DNA of 64,000 nucleotides from Pseudomonadota bacterium (GTDB taxonomy: Bacteria; Pseudomonadota; Alphaproteobacteria; Rhodospirillales; Magnetospirillaceae), in the NCBI GenBank assembly GCA_021781575.1, contig JAJXWP010000005.1, positions 84,205 to 148,204 of the forward strand, read 5' to 3'. The notes beneath the pieces were generated by a model. It did no database searches. It saw only the letters and a program-made list of their open reading frames with translations, and was not told the origin of the DNA. A program made the position numbers and the translations under genes. The first letter of the stretch is position 1; each line of letters begins with the position of its first letter. Positions 19,531 through 29,774 of this stretch are shown here, in pieces.

Positions 19531-20253
19531 CTAAGCCTTTTCCTCGAGCTGGCGAGACAGGATGGCGCCGAATTCGCCGGCAAACGCCTCGAGCCGCTTG
19601 GCATAGCGGTCGACATCCGCCGACAGCTTGTTGTAGGCGAGCACCGCCGGAATGGCGGCAACCAGGCCGAGGGCGGTGGCGAACAGAGCCTCGGCGATAC
19701 CCGGGGCGACGACCGCCAGGCTGGTATTCTTGGTGGCACCGATATGATGGAAGCTGTTCATGATGCCCCACACGGTGCCGAACAGCCCGATGAACGGCGC
19801 CGTCGACCCGACCGAGGCGAGAAAGCCCATGCGGGCCTCAAGCTGCTCCATCTCGCGACCGAGGGTCACCTGCATGACCCGATCGATGCGCTGCGGCAGG
19901 CTGAGCCGAACCGCCTCGCGATCGGCCAACCCCTTTGCCGCGGAACGACGCCATTCACGCATCGCGGCGACGAAGATCGACGACATCGGTTCAAGCGGAC
20001 GCGAGCCGATGCGGTCGTACAGTTCTTCGAGCGAGCCCCCCGACCAGAAACTCTCCTCGAAATGGTCGGCCTTCTGCATCAGCCCGCGCAGGCGGAACCA
20101 TTTGTCGAAGATGATCGCCCAGCACCAGAACGAGGCCAGGATCAATGCCGCCATCACGATCTTGACGATGATGTCGGCTTGCAGGAACAGGCTCCACATC
20201 GACAAATCGGTCGCCGCCGATCCTGCGAGAGTTGCGGTTTGTACGGGATCCAT
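19531..20253 (-). CDS. tolQ: Proton-channel subunit TolQ
   Basis: MotA/TolQ/ExbB family inner-membrane protein of 240 residues with three predicted membrane segments (about 28-50, 145-165, 180-205). It carries the family sequences GSTAPFIGLFGTVWG and GIAEALFATALGL. With TolR it uses the proton gradient to pull on TolA during division. It starts 4 bases after ybgC. Confidence 0.97.
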   Translation of the reverse strand: MDPVQTATLAGSAATDLSMWSLFLQADIIVKIVMAALILASFWCWAIIFDKWFRLRGLMQKADHFEESFWSGGSLEELYDRIGSRPLEPMSSIFVAAMREWRRSAAKGLADREAVRLSLPQRIDRVMQVTLGREMEQLEARMGFLASVGSTAPFIGLFGTVWGIMNSFHHIGATKNTSLAVVAPGIAEALFATALGLVAAIPAVLAYNKLSADVDRYAKRLEAFAGEFGAILSRQLEEKA

Positions 20254-20257
20254 GGCT

Positions 20258-20707
20258 CTAGTCCGCTTCTTGAGTAAGGAAGTTCTTCAGTTTGTCGCGC
20301 ACGGCGGCAGGAATGCGGGTCGCGATGCCGGCCATGTGCATGCACACCAGCCGGACCGTCAGCCGCGCCAGCTCCTCTTCGCCGCGACGAACGGATTGGA
20401 CGAGTTGCAGGCTGGCCCCACCCAGGTGAACAAGTTCTGAACACACCACCAATGCGTCGTCGAGGCGGGCCGAGCGGAGAAAGTCGATCTCGCAGCTGCG
20501 GACGGCAAAAAGCAGGCCCTGCGTCGTGTGCAAGGCGACATGGTCGATATTCAGAAGGCGCATCATTTCGGTGCGCGCCCGCTCGGCGAAAACAAGATAA
20601 GCGGCGTGGTAGACCACTCCGCCGGCATCGGTCTCGGCATAGTAGACGCGCAAAGGGTAGTGGTGCCGCTTTCCGTCCAGCCAGCCGGAGGTCGCACATT
20701 CACTCAT
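20258..20707 (-). CDS. ybgC: Tol-Pal-associated acyl-CoA thioesterase YbgC
   Basis: Hotdog-fold thioesterase of 149 residues with the 4-hydroxybenzoyl-CoA-thioesterase-type active-site region [20 protein letters not shown]; the Asp is the expected catalytic residue. Members hydrolyse acyl-CoA or acyl-ACP, and the gene is conserved at the head of tol operons. Its start overlaps the ruvB stop by 8 bases. Confidence 0.95.
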   Translation of the reverse strand: MSECATSGWLDGKRHHYPLRVYYAETDAGGVVYHAAYLVFAERARTEMMRLLNIDHVALHTTQGLLFAVRSCEIDFLRSARLDDALVVCSELVHLGGASLQLVQSVRRGEEELARLTVRLVCMHMAGIATRIPAAVRDKLKNFLTQEAD

Positions 20708-21752
20708 CGAACCCCTCCCCCGACGCGTCCTCGTCCAGCAGATCGAACTGCGCCGGCCGGCACACCGGCACCAGCCCGAGGTGGCGAAAGCCTGCCGCGG
20801 CCAGGACGCGACCGCGCGGAGTCCGCTGCAGCAGACCCTGCTGGAGCAGGAATGGCTCGATCACCTCTTCGATGGTATCGCGCTGCTCAGACAAGGCGGC
20901 GGCCAATGTCTCCACCCCCACCGGCCCGCCGCCGTAGTTCTCGGCGATGCAGCTCAGGTAGCGCCGATCCATGGCGTCCAAGCCGAGTTGATCGACACCG
21001 AGTCGGTTCAGCCCGTCATTGGCGACGGCTGCCGTCACCGGCAAAGTATCGGCGACCACCGCGAAGTCACGGACACGGCGCAGCAGGCGCCCCGCCACCC
21101 GGGGTGTCCCGCGCGAGCGGCGGGCGATCTCGCCGGCTCCGTCCCTGGTCATCGGGCAGCCGAGGACGCGGGCGCCGCGGCTGACGATCAACTCCAGTTC
21201 TTCCGGAGTATAGAAATTCATCCGCAGCGGAATGCCGAATCGTTCGCGCAAGGGTGTGGTCAGCAGTCCCGAGCGTGTCGTCGCCCCGACGAGCGTAAAG
21301 GGCGCCAAGTCGATGCGGACCGACCGTGCCGCCGGCCCTTCGCCGATGATCAGGTCGAGTTGAAAATCCTCCATCGCCGGATAGAGGACCTCTTCTATGG
21401 CAGGATTAAGGCGATGAATTTCATCGATAAAAAGAACATCGCGGGGTTCGAGGTTGGTCAACAGCGCCGCCAGATCCCCGGCCTTGGCGATGACCGGGCC
21501 GGAGGTGGCGCGAAAGCCCACGCCCAACTCGCGGGCGACGATCTGCGCGAGCGTCGTCTTGCCCAGGCCCGGCGGTCCGAAAAACAAGGTGTGATCGAGC
21601 GCTTCGCCGCGAGCCCGCGCGGCGGCGATGAACACACTCAAATTAGCGCAGGCATCGCGCTGGCCGACGAAATCGCCGAGGGAAAGCGGCCTCAGGCTCG
21701 CCTCCGTATCCCCCGGCGTCGCCTCCGGACCAACCAGGCGAGGCGCCGTCAT
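20700..21752 (-). CDS. ruvB: Holliday junction branch migration helicase RuvB
   Basis: AAA+ motor that drives branch migration with RuvA. The 350 residues contain the N-terminal [12 protein letters not shown], Walker [10 protein letters not shown] (near 60) and Walker B FIDEIHRL. Arginine-finger and sensor regions ([14 protein letters not shown]) and a C-terminal winged-helix domain follow. It overlaps ruvA by 4 bases (ATGA). Confidence 0.98.
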   Translation of the reverse strand: MTAPRLVGPEATPGDTEASLRPLSLGDFVGQRDACANLSVFIAAARARGEALDHTLFFGPPGLGKTTLAQIVARELGVGFRATSGPVIAKAGDLAALLTNLEPRDVLFIDEIHRLNPAIEEVLYPAMEDFQLDLIIGEGPAARSVRIDLAPFTLVGATTRSGLLTTPLRERFGIPLRMNFYTPEELELIVSRGARVLGCPMTRDGAGEIARRSRGTPRVAGRLLRRVRDFAVVADTLPVTAAVANDGLNRLGVDQLGLDAMDRRYLSCIAENYGGGPVGVETLAAALSEQRDTIEEVIEPFLLQQGLLQRTPRGRVLAAAGFRHLGLVPVCRPAQFDLLDEDASGEGFDE

Positions 21753-22384
21753 CTCGTCACCTCCTGGGCCAGTTCCTTAAGGGCGGCGCGGATCAGGGCC
21801 GAGGCAGCGGCCCCCGGCCCCAGCCCCACCGAAGCCCTGAGTATGGCGCCATGGGCCTCGACGCGGCGATAGCCCAGGTTGACCAAGGCGGAGATACCAT
21901 CTTCCAGCGGTCCCGCTTCAAGCGGCGCCATGCCTGCGACGGACTGGCCGACACTGGTCGCCGCCAAGCCGGGCAAAGCGATGCCCACGGCTTTGTCCTT
22001 CAACTCGGTCATCAGGCGCACCGCCAGTTTCGGGCCAACCCCCTGGGCACGGCTCAACATGGCCTTATCACCGGCGGAAATCGCCCGCGACAGCTCTTCC
22101 GCCGACAAGGCGGAGAGAATAGCCAAGCCGACCTTGCTGCCGACCCCCTGCACGGTCAGCAGCAGGCGGAACCACTCCCGTTCGCTCTCGTCGACGAAGC
22201 CATAAAGGTGGATGTGGTCTTCCCGCACATGGGTCTCGACGAACAGCTGCGCCGCCTGCCCCACTCCAGGCAGCCGCGCCAAGGTTCGGCTCGAGCAGAA
22301 GAGCAGATAGCCGACCCCGCCGACGTCTACGACGGCCCAGTCGTCGCCGGTCGCATCCACCAGCCCTTTCAACTTGGCAATCAT
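21749..22384 (-). CDS. ruvA: Holliday junction binding protein RuvA
   Basis: Tetrameric junction-binding subunit of RuvAB. The start at ATG 22384 gives 211 residues beginning [10 protein letters not shown]. An OB-fold comes first, then helix-hairpin-helix motifs ([13 protein letters not shown] and [12 protein letters not shown], about 70-130), a flexible linker, and the RuvB-binding C-terminal domain. The ATG overlaps the ruvC stop by 4 bases. A frame continuing upstream overlaps ruvC and was rejected. Confidence 0.97.
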   Translation of the reverse strand: MIAKLKGLVDATGDDWAVVDVGGVGYLLFCSSRTLARLPGVGQAAQLFVETHVREDHIHLYGFVDESEREWFRLLLTVQGVGSKVGLAILSALSAEELSRAISAGDKAMLSRAQGVGPKLAVRLMTELKDKAVGIALPGLAATSVGQSVAGMAPLEAGPLEDGISALVNLGYRRVEAHGAILRASVGLGPGAAASALIRAALKELAQEVTR

Positions 22385-22887
22385 CGACCGGCCTCCATGG
22401 CCGCCAAGACCTTTCGGGCCGTACCGCGGTGGTGGGCATGGCAGATGGCCACCGCCAACGCATCCGCGGCATCGGCGGACTCCGCCCGGCATCCCGGCAG
22501 CAGCTGGCGGACCATCATCCCAACCTGGTCCTTCGCCGCCTGGCCCGTACCGACGATCGCCTTCTTCACCAGCCTCGGAGCGTATTCGGCGACCATCAGC
22601 CCATTGAGCCCGGCAGCGGCAAGCACGGCGCCGCGCGCCTGCCCCAGCTTCAGTGTCGAGCCCGGATTGCGATTGACGAAGGTCTCCTCGACCGCCGCCT
22701 CTCCCGGAGAAAATTGCTCGATCACCGCCTGGACGCCGCGGTGCAACTGGGCCAGCCGCTCGGCCAAGGACAGCCGCTCGTCAGACGGAACGATCCCGTC
22801 GGCGACCCAGCGGAGGTGGTTGCCCGCCGCATCGATCACGCCCCAGCCGGTGGTGCGCAGTCCGGGATCGAGGCCGAGGATCTTCAT
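22381..22887 (-). CDS. ruvC: Crossover junction endonuclease RuvC
   Basis: RNase H-fold resolvase cutting Holliday junctions. The 168 residues begin [16 protein letters not shown] with catalytic Asp7. The central Glu region is [16 protein letters not shown], and the C-terminal acidic pair is in [14 protein letters not shown]. Its ATG shares one base with the yebC stop (TGATG). Confidence 0.97.
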   Translation of the reverse strand: MKILGLDPGLRTTGWGVIDAAGNHLRWVADGIVPSDERLSLAERLAQLHRGVQAVIEQFSPGEAAVEETFVNRNPGSTLKLGQARGAVLAAAGLNGLMVAEYAPRLVKKAIVGTGQAAKDQVGMMVRQLLPGCRAESADAADALAVAICHAHHRGTARKVLAAMEAGR

Positions 22888-23639
22888 CAGGCGGAAAGCC
22901 GCTCCATGATGTCCTGAGGGATGTCGAAATTGGCCTGGACCCGCTGAACGTCGTCGTTGTCGTCCAACACCTCGAGCAGCTTCATCAAGGTCTGCGCAGC
23001 CTGCTCGTCGGTCACCGGTACGGTGGTCTGAGCTCGCCAATCGAGCCGGGCGCTGGCAGGCGGCCCGAACTTTGCCTCAAGCGCTTCGCGCACGGCGTTG
23101 AGGTCATCGGGCGCACAGCTGACGTCGTGCCCGTCATCGCTCGATTCCACATTATCGGCCCCGGCCTCCAGCGCCGCCTCGAACATGGCATCGGCAGTCG
23201 CCGTCGCCGCCGGGTAGTGGATGGCGCCGACCCGGTCGAACATGAAGCTGACCGAGTTGGTTTCGCCCAGGCTGCCACCGTTCTTGCTGAATGCCGAACG
23301 GATTTCGGAAGCGGTGCGGTTGCGATTATCGGTGAGTGCTTCGACGATGATCGCCACCGAGCCGGGGCCATAGCCCTCGTAGCGGACTTCCTCGTAGTTG
23401 CTGTCGCCTTCGCCGCCCGCACCCCGCTTGATCGCGCGCTCGATGGTGTCTTTCGGCATGTTCGCTTCTCGCGCCGCCAGAACGGCAGCCCGAAGCCTCG
23501 GGTTGGCCGCCGGATCGGGAATCCCCGACTTAGCCGACACGGTCAGTTCGCGGATCAGCTTGGTGAACACCTTGGCGCGCTTTGCGTCCTGCGCGCCTTT
23601 CCGGTGCATGATATTCTTGAATTGTGAATGCCCAGCCAT
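22887..23639 (-). CDS. yebC: YebC/PmpR family protein
   Basis: Family of transcription regulators and, in some members, translation factors relieving ribosome pausing. The start at [15 protein letters not shown] (ATG 23639) gives 250 residues. The conserved elements [15 protein letters not shown] and [20 protein letters not shown] are present. It is the first gene of the yebC-ruvCAB-ybgC-tolQRAB-pal run. A TTG three codons upstream is in frame but not needed. Confidence 0.95.
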   Translation of the reverse strand: MAGHSQFKNIMHRKGAQDAKRAKVFTKLIRELTVSAKSGIPDPAANPRLRAAVLAAREANMPKDTIERAIKRGAGGEGDSNYEEVRYEGYGPGSVAIIVEALTDNRNRTASEIRSAFSKNGGSLGETNSVSFMFDRVGAIHYPAATATADAMFEAALEAGADNVESSDDGHDVSCAPDDLNAVREALEAKFGPPASARLDWRAQTTVPVTDEQAAQTLMKLLEVLDDNDDVQRVQANFDIPQDIMERLSA

Positions 23640-23901
23640 ACTCGCCAAAGCCCTATTGTAGGGATTCCCGTCGCTATACCATATATTGTGGAATCGTCTA
23701 GCAGGAAGTCACGGCTCCCGCCATACCGGGCGTGCACTATGGCAAGAATTGCCGAAGAGGGAAAGCGCCCACCTCCTCATCGCTCGAATATGACGGGCGG
23801 ATCGTCGACCGAGCATCGGCCGCCCTGCGCCCGCACTGCGACGGTTGAACGATTTCGCAAGGCCCGCTATCCATGTATCCTAATGATAATAATTCATCGG
23901 G
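23640..23901. other. Divergent intergenic region between yebC and the chemoreceptor
   Basis: No convincing gene was seen in these 262 bases. The region must hold the promoter of the yebC-pal unit on one side and of the chemoreceptor on the other. The only recognisable site is the Fur-box-like sequence at its right end. Small frames here lack ribosome-binding sites and family resemblance. Confidence 0.5.
23879..23897. promoter_or_regulatory. Fur-box-like site
   Basis: CCTAATGATAATAATTCAT matches the classical 19-base Fur consensus (GATAATGATAATCATTATC) at 13 positions, including a run of ten. It is an AT-rich island in GC-rich surroundings and ends 5 bases before the chemoreceptor ATG, where bound repressor could block expression. 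In alphaproteobacteria Fur-family members (Fur, Mur, Irr) have varied targets, so the metal is uncertain. Confidence 0.4.
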
Positions 23902-26046
23902 ATGTTCCAGAAAATGCGGCTGCCGATCGCCTACAAGCTTCCTGTTCTTTTCGTTTCTCTGGCGTCGATCACTGCCATCGTGATCGGCACGCTCGCCTAC
24001 ACGAAGGGCTCCTCCGACCTTACAGACGCGGCCAAGGGCAAGCTCGAGGCGACGGTAGAGGGCCGCAAGGTCGAGCTGGACCGTTACCTCGAAGGGGTTC
24101 GCCAGGACATCCTGATCCTCGCCGGCATCAAGACCGTGGCCGACGGCCTGACGGAATTCGATTACGGATATAAGGCGATCAAGGGCGGCAAGGATCAACT
24201 GCGCAAACTCTACGCGACGGAGCCGGACGCTGCGAAGCGCCGCTCAGTTGACAGCGCGAACGACGGCTCCGACTACTCGGACGTCCACGCCCGCTACCAT
24301 GGCTGGTTCCGCAATTTCATGGCGGCCAAGGGCTTCCCCGACATCTTCCTGGTCAATCCGGACGGAGCCGTCGTCTATTCCGTCAGCAAGGGGGCCGACT
24401 ACGCCACCAATCTCATGACCGGCAAATGGAAGGACGGTGACCTCGCCCGGCTGTTCCACCGTATCGCCGCCGCCCCACAGAAGGGACAGGTGTTTTTCAC
24501 TGACGTCAGCGCTTTCGCCGAGATGGGGGGCGAGCCGGCCAGCTTCATCGGCGCACCGGTGATCGGCGATGACGGCCAATATCTCGGCGCGCTGATCTTC
24601 CAGATGCCCATCGGCCGAATCAACGACATCATGCAATTGGCCGTCGGGATGGGGCAAACCGGCCAGACCTACCTGGTCGGCGCCGACAAGACCCTGCGCA
24701 GTCAACCGCGACTGTCCACCACAGCGGCCATCCTGCGCCAGCGTGTCGACAATGCCGCGGTCGAAGCGGCCCTGGCCGGACACAAAGGTGTCGTCAGGGT
24801 GAGCAGCCTGCGCGGTGAGCCGGCCGTGGCGGTCTATGCCCCGCTGTCGTTCCTCGGCACCCAGTGGGCGGTGATCGGGGAAATCGAACTGGCGGAAGTC
24901 ACCGCGCCCGCCCATGCGATGGGCCAGTTCATGCTGATCGGCGGGGCGATCGTGCTGATCGCGGTTGTTGCGATCGGGCTGGCGGTTGCCCGCAATACCA
25001 CATCGCCCTTGAGCGCCATGACCACGGCCATGGGGTCCTTGGCCTCGGGTCACCTTGATACTGTCATCCCAGCCCTGCATCGCACCGATGAGATCGGCGA
25101 AATGGCTCAAGCGGTTCAGGTGTTCAAGGATAACGCCTTGCAGATGGATCGCCTGCAGAAACAACAGGCGGACCTCAAGCGGCAGGCCGAAATGGACCGC
25201 CGCCAAGCCATGCGGGACATGGCCGACAACTTCGAGACTAGCGTCAGGTCGGTCGTCGACGGCGTATCTTCCGCAGCCGGCGACATGAAACAGACGGCGG
25301 AAGTCATGTCCCGTACCGCCGACGCCACCACCTTGCAATCTTCCACCGCCGCTCAGGCGGCGGCCGAGGCAGCCGGCAACGTGCGTTCCGTGGCCGACGC
25401 CAGCACCCAGCTATCCAGCTCGATCTCGGATATCGCCGCCCATGTGGCCCGTTCGGCGGAAATCGCCGGTATTGCCGTCGGCGAGGCGCAACGCGCCGAC
25501 CAGATGGTGAAAGGATTGGCCGATGCGGCGCAGAAGATCGGTGAAGTGGTCGACCTGATCAACGCCATCGCCGCGCAAACCAATCTGCTGGCGCTGAACG
25601 CCACGATTGAGGCGGCGCGGGCGGGGGACGCCGGAAAAGGCTTCGCGGTGGTAGCCGGCGAGGTGAAGACTTTGGCCTCCCAGACGGGCCGCGCCACTGA
25701 GGAAATTTCGGTCCAGATCGGCAATGTGCAGCGCGCGACGCAAGACGCCGTCGCCGCCATTCACGGAATCGCCGGTACGATCACTCAGATCAACGACATC
25801 GCCTCCACCATGTCGGTGGCGGTCGAGACACAGGGCGCCACCACCCGGGAAATCGCCCGAAGCGTCGCGCTGGCAGCCGAAGGGACCCGCGTCGTCACCA
25901 GCAACATCTCGGGCGTAACGGCGACGGCCGCCGATGCCGAACGCGCCGCCGAACAGGTGTTGAGCGCAGCCGCCGGCCTGTCGCGGCAGTCAGAGCAGTT
26001 GCGTACGCAGGTCGACAGTTTCCTGGCCAATATCCGCGCACATTGA
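23902..26046 (+). CDS. Methyl-accepting chemotaxis protein with periplasmic Cache-type sensor
   Basis: A 714-residue transmembrane chemoreceptor. Membrane segments are at about 12-32 and 342-363, enclosing a sensor of about 310 residues. The sensor's elements ([15 protein letters not shown], then [12 protein letters not shown]) are typical of double-Cache domains. A HAMP linker follows at about 365-415, and a signalling domain with [18 protein letters not shown] near 563. An ATG four codons on is an alternative start; neither has a strong ribosome-binding site. No che genes are nearby. The Fur-box-like site suggests metal-linked expression; the ligand is unknown. Confidence 0.93.
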   Translation: MFQKMRLPIAYKLPVLFVSLASITAIVIGTLAYTKGSSDLTDAAKGKLEATVEGRKVELDRYLEGVRQDILILAGIKTVADGLTEFDYGYKAIKGGKDQLRKLYATEPDAAKRRSVDSANDGSDYSDVHARYHGWFRNFMAAKGFPDIFLVNPDGAVVYSVSKGADYATNLMTGKWKDGDLARLFHRIAAAPQKGQVFFTDVSAFAEMGGEPASFIGAPVIGDDGQYLGALIFQMPIGRINDIMQLAVGMGQTGQTYLVGADKTLRSQPRLSTTAAILRQRVDNAAVEAALAGHKGVVRVSSLRGEPAVAVYAPLSFLGTQWAVIGEIELAEVTAPAHAMGQFMLIGGAIVLIAVVAIGLAVARNTTSPLSAMTTAMGSLASGHLDTVIPALHRTDEIGEMAQAVQVFKDNALQMDRLQKQQADLKRQAEMDRRQAMRDMADNFETSVRSVVDGVSSAAGDMKQTAEVMSRTADATTLQSSTAAQAAAEAAGNVRSVADASTQLSSSISDIAAHVARSAEIAGIAVGEAQRADQMVKGLADAAQKIGEVVDLINAIAAQTNLLALNATIEAARAGDAGKGFAVVAGEVKTLASQTGRATEEISVQIGNVQRATQDAVAAIHGIAGTITQINDIASTMSVAVETQGATTREIARSVALAAEGTRVVTSNISGVTATAADAERAAEQVLSAAAGLSRQSEQLRTQVDSFLANIRAH

Positions 26047-26058
26047 GGCGGCGGCCAA

Positions 26059-26088
26059 GGGCGCGAATGCGCCCGCCCGGCGAGGGGC
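26059..26088 (+). repeat. Copy A of a 30-base structured repeat
   Basis: A hairpin GGGCGC-GAAT-GCGCCC is followed by the constant tail GCCCGGCGAGGGGC. It lies 12 bases after the chemoreceptor stop. It is 26/30 identical to the copy at 35229-35258 and 26/30 to the inverted copy at 35057-35086. Confidence 0.7.
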
Positions 26089-26209
26089 TTGATGCAATGC
26101 CGTTAACTTAGGCCAGTGAGGCTCTCCCGCCCCACTCGAAAGCCAAAGTTAAACGGTATTCGGGCTCGATGGGACCTGGTGCATTGAACGATCTGAATGG
26201 TTCAATACA

Positions 26210-26620
26210 CTAGGCGTCCTGGCGCGACGGCCAGGGTAGGGGCAGAACCTCAATGCCCTCGTCGATGAGAGCCCGCGTCTCGGCCGCCGAGGCTTCCCCG
26301 TACACCGGGCGCCTATCGGTTTCGCCGTAATGCATGCGCCGCGCCTCATCAGGGAAGCGGTCCCCGACATAGGCACAGTTGTCCTCGACGGCACGACGCA
26401 GGGCGAGCAGCGCCTCGCGCAGGTCGGAACCCGCCTTCGTGCCAGCCGTTTCCCGGCCCTTGATCAGGCGCGGCGCCATCGGCGCCTTGCGTGTCCGGCG
26501 CTCACCGCAAACCGGGCATGCTATTTCGCCGGCAGCCGCCTGGGTCTCGTAGGAGGCCCCATCCCGGAACCAGCCTTCGAATTCGTGCTCTTGGCAACAG
26601 ATGAGGTTAAACAGGATCAT
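26210..26620 (-). CDS. DUF1178 family protein
   Basis: A small alphaproteobacterial protein of unknown function, 136 residues from ATG 26620 (MILFNLICCQEHEFEGWF). The N-terminus resembles a zinc ribbon, with one CC pair near the start and a CPVCG motif near residue 36. The middle is LIKGRETAGTKAGS and the C-terminus contains YGEASAAETRALIDEGIEVLPLPWP. A 12-codon upstream extension was rejected because family members start at MILF. It lies downstream of the amidase and glutaredoxin genes. A perfect ATTGAAC/GTTCAAT stem (26183-26206) just past its stop may help end transcription. Confidence 0.88.
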   Translation of the reverse strand: MILFNLICCQEHEFEGWFRDGASYETQAAAGEIACPVCGERRTRKAPMAPRLIKGRETAGTKAGSDLREALLALRRAVEDNCAYVGDRFPDEARRMHYGETDRRPVYGEASAAETRALIDEGIEVLPLPWPSRQDA

Positions 26621-26677
26621 TTCGGTGATATTGCAACAAAGACGGCGCCGGCACAATGCCGCCTCGATCGGCTCGCG

Positions 26678-27499
26678 TCAGACCGGCTCGGCATAACCCC
26701 GGTCATGGGTAAGTGCGGGGATCTTGCGCCGTGCCTCGTCGACTTCCGCCGGGTCGATTTCCGCCATGATGAAGCCGGGCTGCTCGCCCGCATCGGCCAG
26801 GATCGACCCCCAGGGCGAGACGATCAGGGCATGGCCGAAAGTCTGCCGGCCGCCAACATGTTCGCCGCACTGGGCGGGAGCGAAAATGTAACACCCGGTC
26901 TCGATGGCGCGGGCACGCAACAGCACATGCCAATGGGCGCGGCCGGTGGTTCGGGTGAATGCCGCGGGAACGGCAAGGAATCGCGCACCCGCCTTCGCCA
27001 GGCTGCGGTAAAGATAAGCAAACCGCAAATCGTAGCAGATTGACAACCCCAGGCCGCCCCACGGCAGACCGGCCACGACACCCTGCGAGCCAGCGGCAAA
27101 AGTGGCGGATTCCTTGTAGGTCTCCCCATTCCCGAGGTCGACGTCGAACATATGGATCTTGTCGTACTTCGCTACCACGTCGCCGCGCGGATCGATGACG
27201 AAACTGCGGTTGGCCACCCATCCGTCATCCAGCAGGACGGCCAAAGAGCCGCAATGCAGCCACAGCCGAGTTTCGGCGGCCAATTCGCGGAAAGCGGCCA
27301 GAGCCTTGTGGCCATCCTCGGGCATGGCATTGGCGGTAATGTTCTTGCGGCCCCATTCCATCATGGCGACGTTTTCCGGCATCAGCACCAGTTCGGCGCC
27401 GGCGGCACGGGCGTCGCAGGCCAGGGTCGCGGCTGCCTGAATGTTGGCATCCAGGTCGTTGCCGGCGTTCACTTGGATGCAAGCGGCCTTGAAGCTCAT
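26678..27499 (-). CDS. Carbon-nitrogen hydrolase (Nit1/Nit2-type amidase)
   Basis: Nitrilase-superfamily amidase of 273 residues with the full catalytic set: Glu42 in MPENV, Lys114 in YDKIHMFDVD and Cys155 in LSICYDLRF. The nearest characterised members are deaminated-glutathione amidase (Nit1) and omega-amidase (Nit2), which repair or recycle side products of transamination. Its start overlaps the grxC stop by 4 bases, which fits a glutathione link. Confidence 0.9.
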   Translation of the reverse strand: MSFKAACIQVNAGNDLDANIQAAATLACDARAAGAELVLMPENVAMMEWGRKNITANAMPEDGHKALAAFRELAAETRLWLHCGSLAVLLDDGWVANRSFVIDPRGDVVAKYDKIHMFDVDLGNGETYKESATFAAGSQGVVAGLPWGGLGLSICYDLRFAYLYRSLAKAGARFLAVPAAFTRTTGRAHWHVLLRARAIETGCYIFAPAQCGEHVGGRQTFGHALIVSPWGSILADAGEQPGFIMAEIDPAEVDEARRKIPALTHDRGYAEPV

Positions 27500-27759
27500 G
27501 CCACCAGTCCGAGCATGCGGTCGAGCTTCCCCTGGCTATCAAGGGCGTGCAGGTCGTCGCATCCGCCCACATGGTGCCCGTCGATGAAGATCTGCGGCAC
27601 CGTGTGGCGGCCGTCGGCCCGCCGCGTCATCGCGTCACGCAGATCCCGGGATCCGCCCACGTCGATTTCATGAAACGCCACCCCTTTGCGGGTCAACAGC
27701 GCCTTGGCGCGGATGCAGTAAGGACAAATCTCGGTGGTGTAGATTTCAACTTCGGCCAT
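27496..27759 (-). CDS. grxC: Glutaredoxin 3
   Basis: Thiol-disulfide oxidoreductase using glutathione. The 87 residues carry the dithiol active site CPYC at 12-15, the cis-Pro motif TVPQIFIDG and the GG element HVGGCDDL. It forms a two- or three-gene unit with the amidase (4-base overlap) and DUF1178 genes, an order often seen in alphaproteobacteria. Confidence 0.95.
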   Translation of the reverse strand: MAEVEIYTTEICPYCIRAKALLTRKGVAFHEIDVGGSRDLRDAMTRRADGRHTVPQIFIDGHHVGGCDDLHALDSQGKLDRMLGLVA

Positions 27760-27918
27760 CGGCTTCTCCAGACAATGCTCCCCTGAATATAGCGGCGCCC
27801 GGCACCGACGCCAGCGTATCCGCCCGGATTCGGCTCGGCCAGAAGCCGCCGACGGTATTTACCACCAAGACGGCACGATAACCAAGGCACCGCCGCCCAT
27901 CCCGGCAATCCGGCGGGG

Positions 27919-28677
27919 TCACCCGCGGGCAAGCACGACGCGGGCCAGAGTCAGCACATCCACCGATGCCGCTCCGCTCGAAAGAAGAGCCCGGGCGCAT
28001 TCGTCAATGGTGGCGCCGGTGGTCATCACGTCATCGACCAGGACGACCCGCCTGCCGATGATCCAGGCGGGATCCGCGATGGCGAAGGCACCCCTTACGT
28101 TCTGCTGCCGCTGCTGCCGCCCCATGGTGCCTTGCGGCTGGGTCTGCCGGATCCGCCGCAACGCGTCCGGCCTCCACGGTACGCCGGACAGGCGACTCAA
28201 CACCCCGGCCAACAGCCCCGCCTGATTGTAGCGGCGATGAAATAGGCGCCACCGATGCAACGGGACCGGTACGATGAGTTCGGCCTCGGCGAGCAGATCC
28301 GCGCCGGCCCGCGCCATCCAACGGGCGAAATGGGGTGCGAAGCCAGTCTTATCGGCATGTTTGAATCGAAGGATCAGTGGCTTGCTGGCGTCGTCGTAGC
28401 GCAGTACAGCCCGCGCCCGGCCAAATTGCGGGGGCTTGGCAGCGCAAGCGCCGCAGACTGCCGCCGGCCCGAGATCGCTGTCGAACGGATGGCCGCACCG
28501 CCGGCATAGGGGCGGGCCGAGGAAGACCATGCGACTCCAGCAGGGCGGGCATAAGCCCCCCATGGTCTCGGTCACAGTTCCGCAGGACAGACAGCGCGGC
28601 GGCAATACCAGATCTACCGCCAGCCGTGCGACCCGTCCCAGCCCGGAAATTGCGGTTCGCAGGATCAATTCCGTCAC
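27919..28677 (-). CDS. comF: ComF family phosphoribosyltransferase-like protein
   Basis: A 252-residue protein with an N-terminal double zinc ribbon (CLSCG, CPPCW, CRRCG, CGAC within about residues 33-85). A type I phosphoribosyltransferase domain carries the PRPP loop VVLVDDVMTTGATIDECA near 215-230. ComF proteins help DNA uptake in some bacteria; here the natural substrate is unknown. It is divergent from the methyltransferase gene, with 93 bases between them. Confidence 0.9.
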   Translation of the reverse strand: MTELILRTAISGLGRVARLAVDLVLPPRCLSCGTVTETMGGLCPPCWSRMVFLGPPLCRRCGHPFDSDLGPAAVCGACAAKPPQFGRARAVLRYDDASKPLILRFKHADKTGFAPHFARWMARAGADLLAEAELIVPVPLHRWRLFHRRYNQAGLLAGVLSRLSGVPWRPDALRRIRQTQPQGTMGRQQRQQNVRGAFAIADPAWIIGRRVVLVDDVMTTGATIDECARALLSSGAASVDVLTLARVVLARG

Positions 28678-28770
28678 TTGTTCAACCTATGGCAGATTCT
28701 TCCTTTCGACAATGGCGTCACGTCCTGATTCCTGTTTGCAGCGGCGCCCCGGCGTGCCATATAGCGGGCG

Positions 28771-29682
28771 ATGCTCGATGTTCTCGTCTTCGATCGCCGA
28801 CAGGTTCGGCGCCAGCGCGATCGCGCGGCGGCGCGTCTGGCCGAACACGACTTTCTGTTGCGCGAGGTAGCCGACCGCTTGGCCGATCGCCTTCTCGACG
28901 TAACCAGGCGTTTCCCGACGGCCCTGGACATCGGCTGCCATACCGGCCAGCTGGCGGAAACCTTGAATGGGCGCGGTGGCATCGAGACCTTGGTGCAGTG
29001 CGACCTGTCGCCGGTCATGGCGGCCAAAGCCGCCCAGGCATCGGGCGCAGCGACCGTTACAGCCGACGAAGAGTTTCTGCCCTTCGCCGCCGAGTCATTC
29101 GACCTGGTGATGAGCAACCTGTCGCTGCATTGGGTCAATGATTTGCCTGGCACGCTCCTGCAAATCCGGCACATCCTGAAAAAAGACGGCCTGCTCATCG
29201 CCACGATGCTCGGCGGCGATACGTTGTGGGAACTGCGCGAGTGCCTGCTGGAAGCGGAACTGGCTGAAGAAGGTGGCGCAGGCCCCCGCGTGTCCCCTTT
29301 CACCGACGTTCGTGATGCCGGCGCGCTGCTGCAGCGGGCCGGGTTTGCATTGCCGGTCGTCGACGCCGACACCATCACGGTCACTTATGGTGACGCCATG
29401 CGGCTATTCGCCGACTTGCGCGGCATGGGCGAAACCAACGCAGTCACCGACCGCCGAAAGGGCCTTAGCCGCCGGATGACGCTGTTGCGCGCTCTGTCAC
29501 TCTACGAAGAGCGGTTCAAGGGTGACGGCGGCCGTCTGCCGGCGACCTTCCAAATCTTGACGCTGACCGCTTGGCGCCCTCATCCCTCCCAGCAAAAGCC
29601 GCTTGCTCCCGGGGCCGGTCGAGTCAACCTGGCCGAGGCTCTGAACGATTGCGAGCGGCCGGGTGCGATGCCGGATACCTGA
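28771..29682 (+). CDS. SAM-dependent methyltransferase (NDUFAF5/BioC-like)
   Basis: A 303-residue class I methyltransferase-fold protein with motif I ALDIGCHTGQLAETL near residue 50 and the post-motif CDLSPVMAAKA. LSLHWVNDLPGTLLQIRHILKKDG is typical of this group. The sequence resembles mitochondrial NDUFAF5, a complex I assembly factor, as well as BioC. No biotin genes are adjacent, which favours the NDUFAF5-like reading. sfsA follows 92 bases later. Confidence 0.85.
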   Translation: MLDVLVFDRRQVRRQRDRAAARLAEHDFLLREVADRLADRLLDVTRRFPTALDIGCHTGQLAETLNGRGGIETLVQCDLSPVMAAKAAQASGAATVTADEEFLPFAAESFDLVMSNLSLHWVNDLPGTLLQIRHILKKDGLLIATMLGGDTLWELRECLLEAELAEEGGAGPRVSPFTDVRDAGALLQRAGFALPVVDADTITVTYGDAMRLFADLRGMGETNAVTDRRKGLSRRMTLLRALSLYEERFKGDGGRLPATFQILTLTAWRPHPSQQKPLAPGAGRVNLAEALNDCERPGAMPDT

Positions 29683-29774
29683 AGTGCCTGCCCGGAGCCG
29701 CCGGTCTTCCCGGCCACCCGGTGACGCAATGCTGGCGGTCGACGCCCGGCGACAATTCGGCTAGCCTTGCCGCC

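Noticed and set aside
26100..26156. CCGTTAACTT / AAGTTAAACGG inverted repeat after the chemoreceptor
   Set aside because: The arms are 36 bases apart with one extra base, so it could be chance or a weak operator; no context supports a function.
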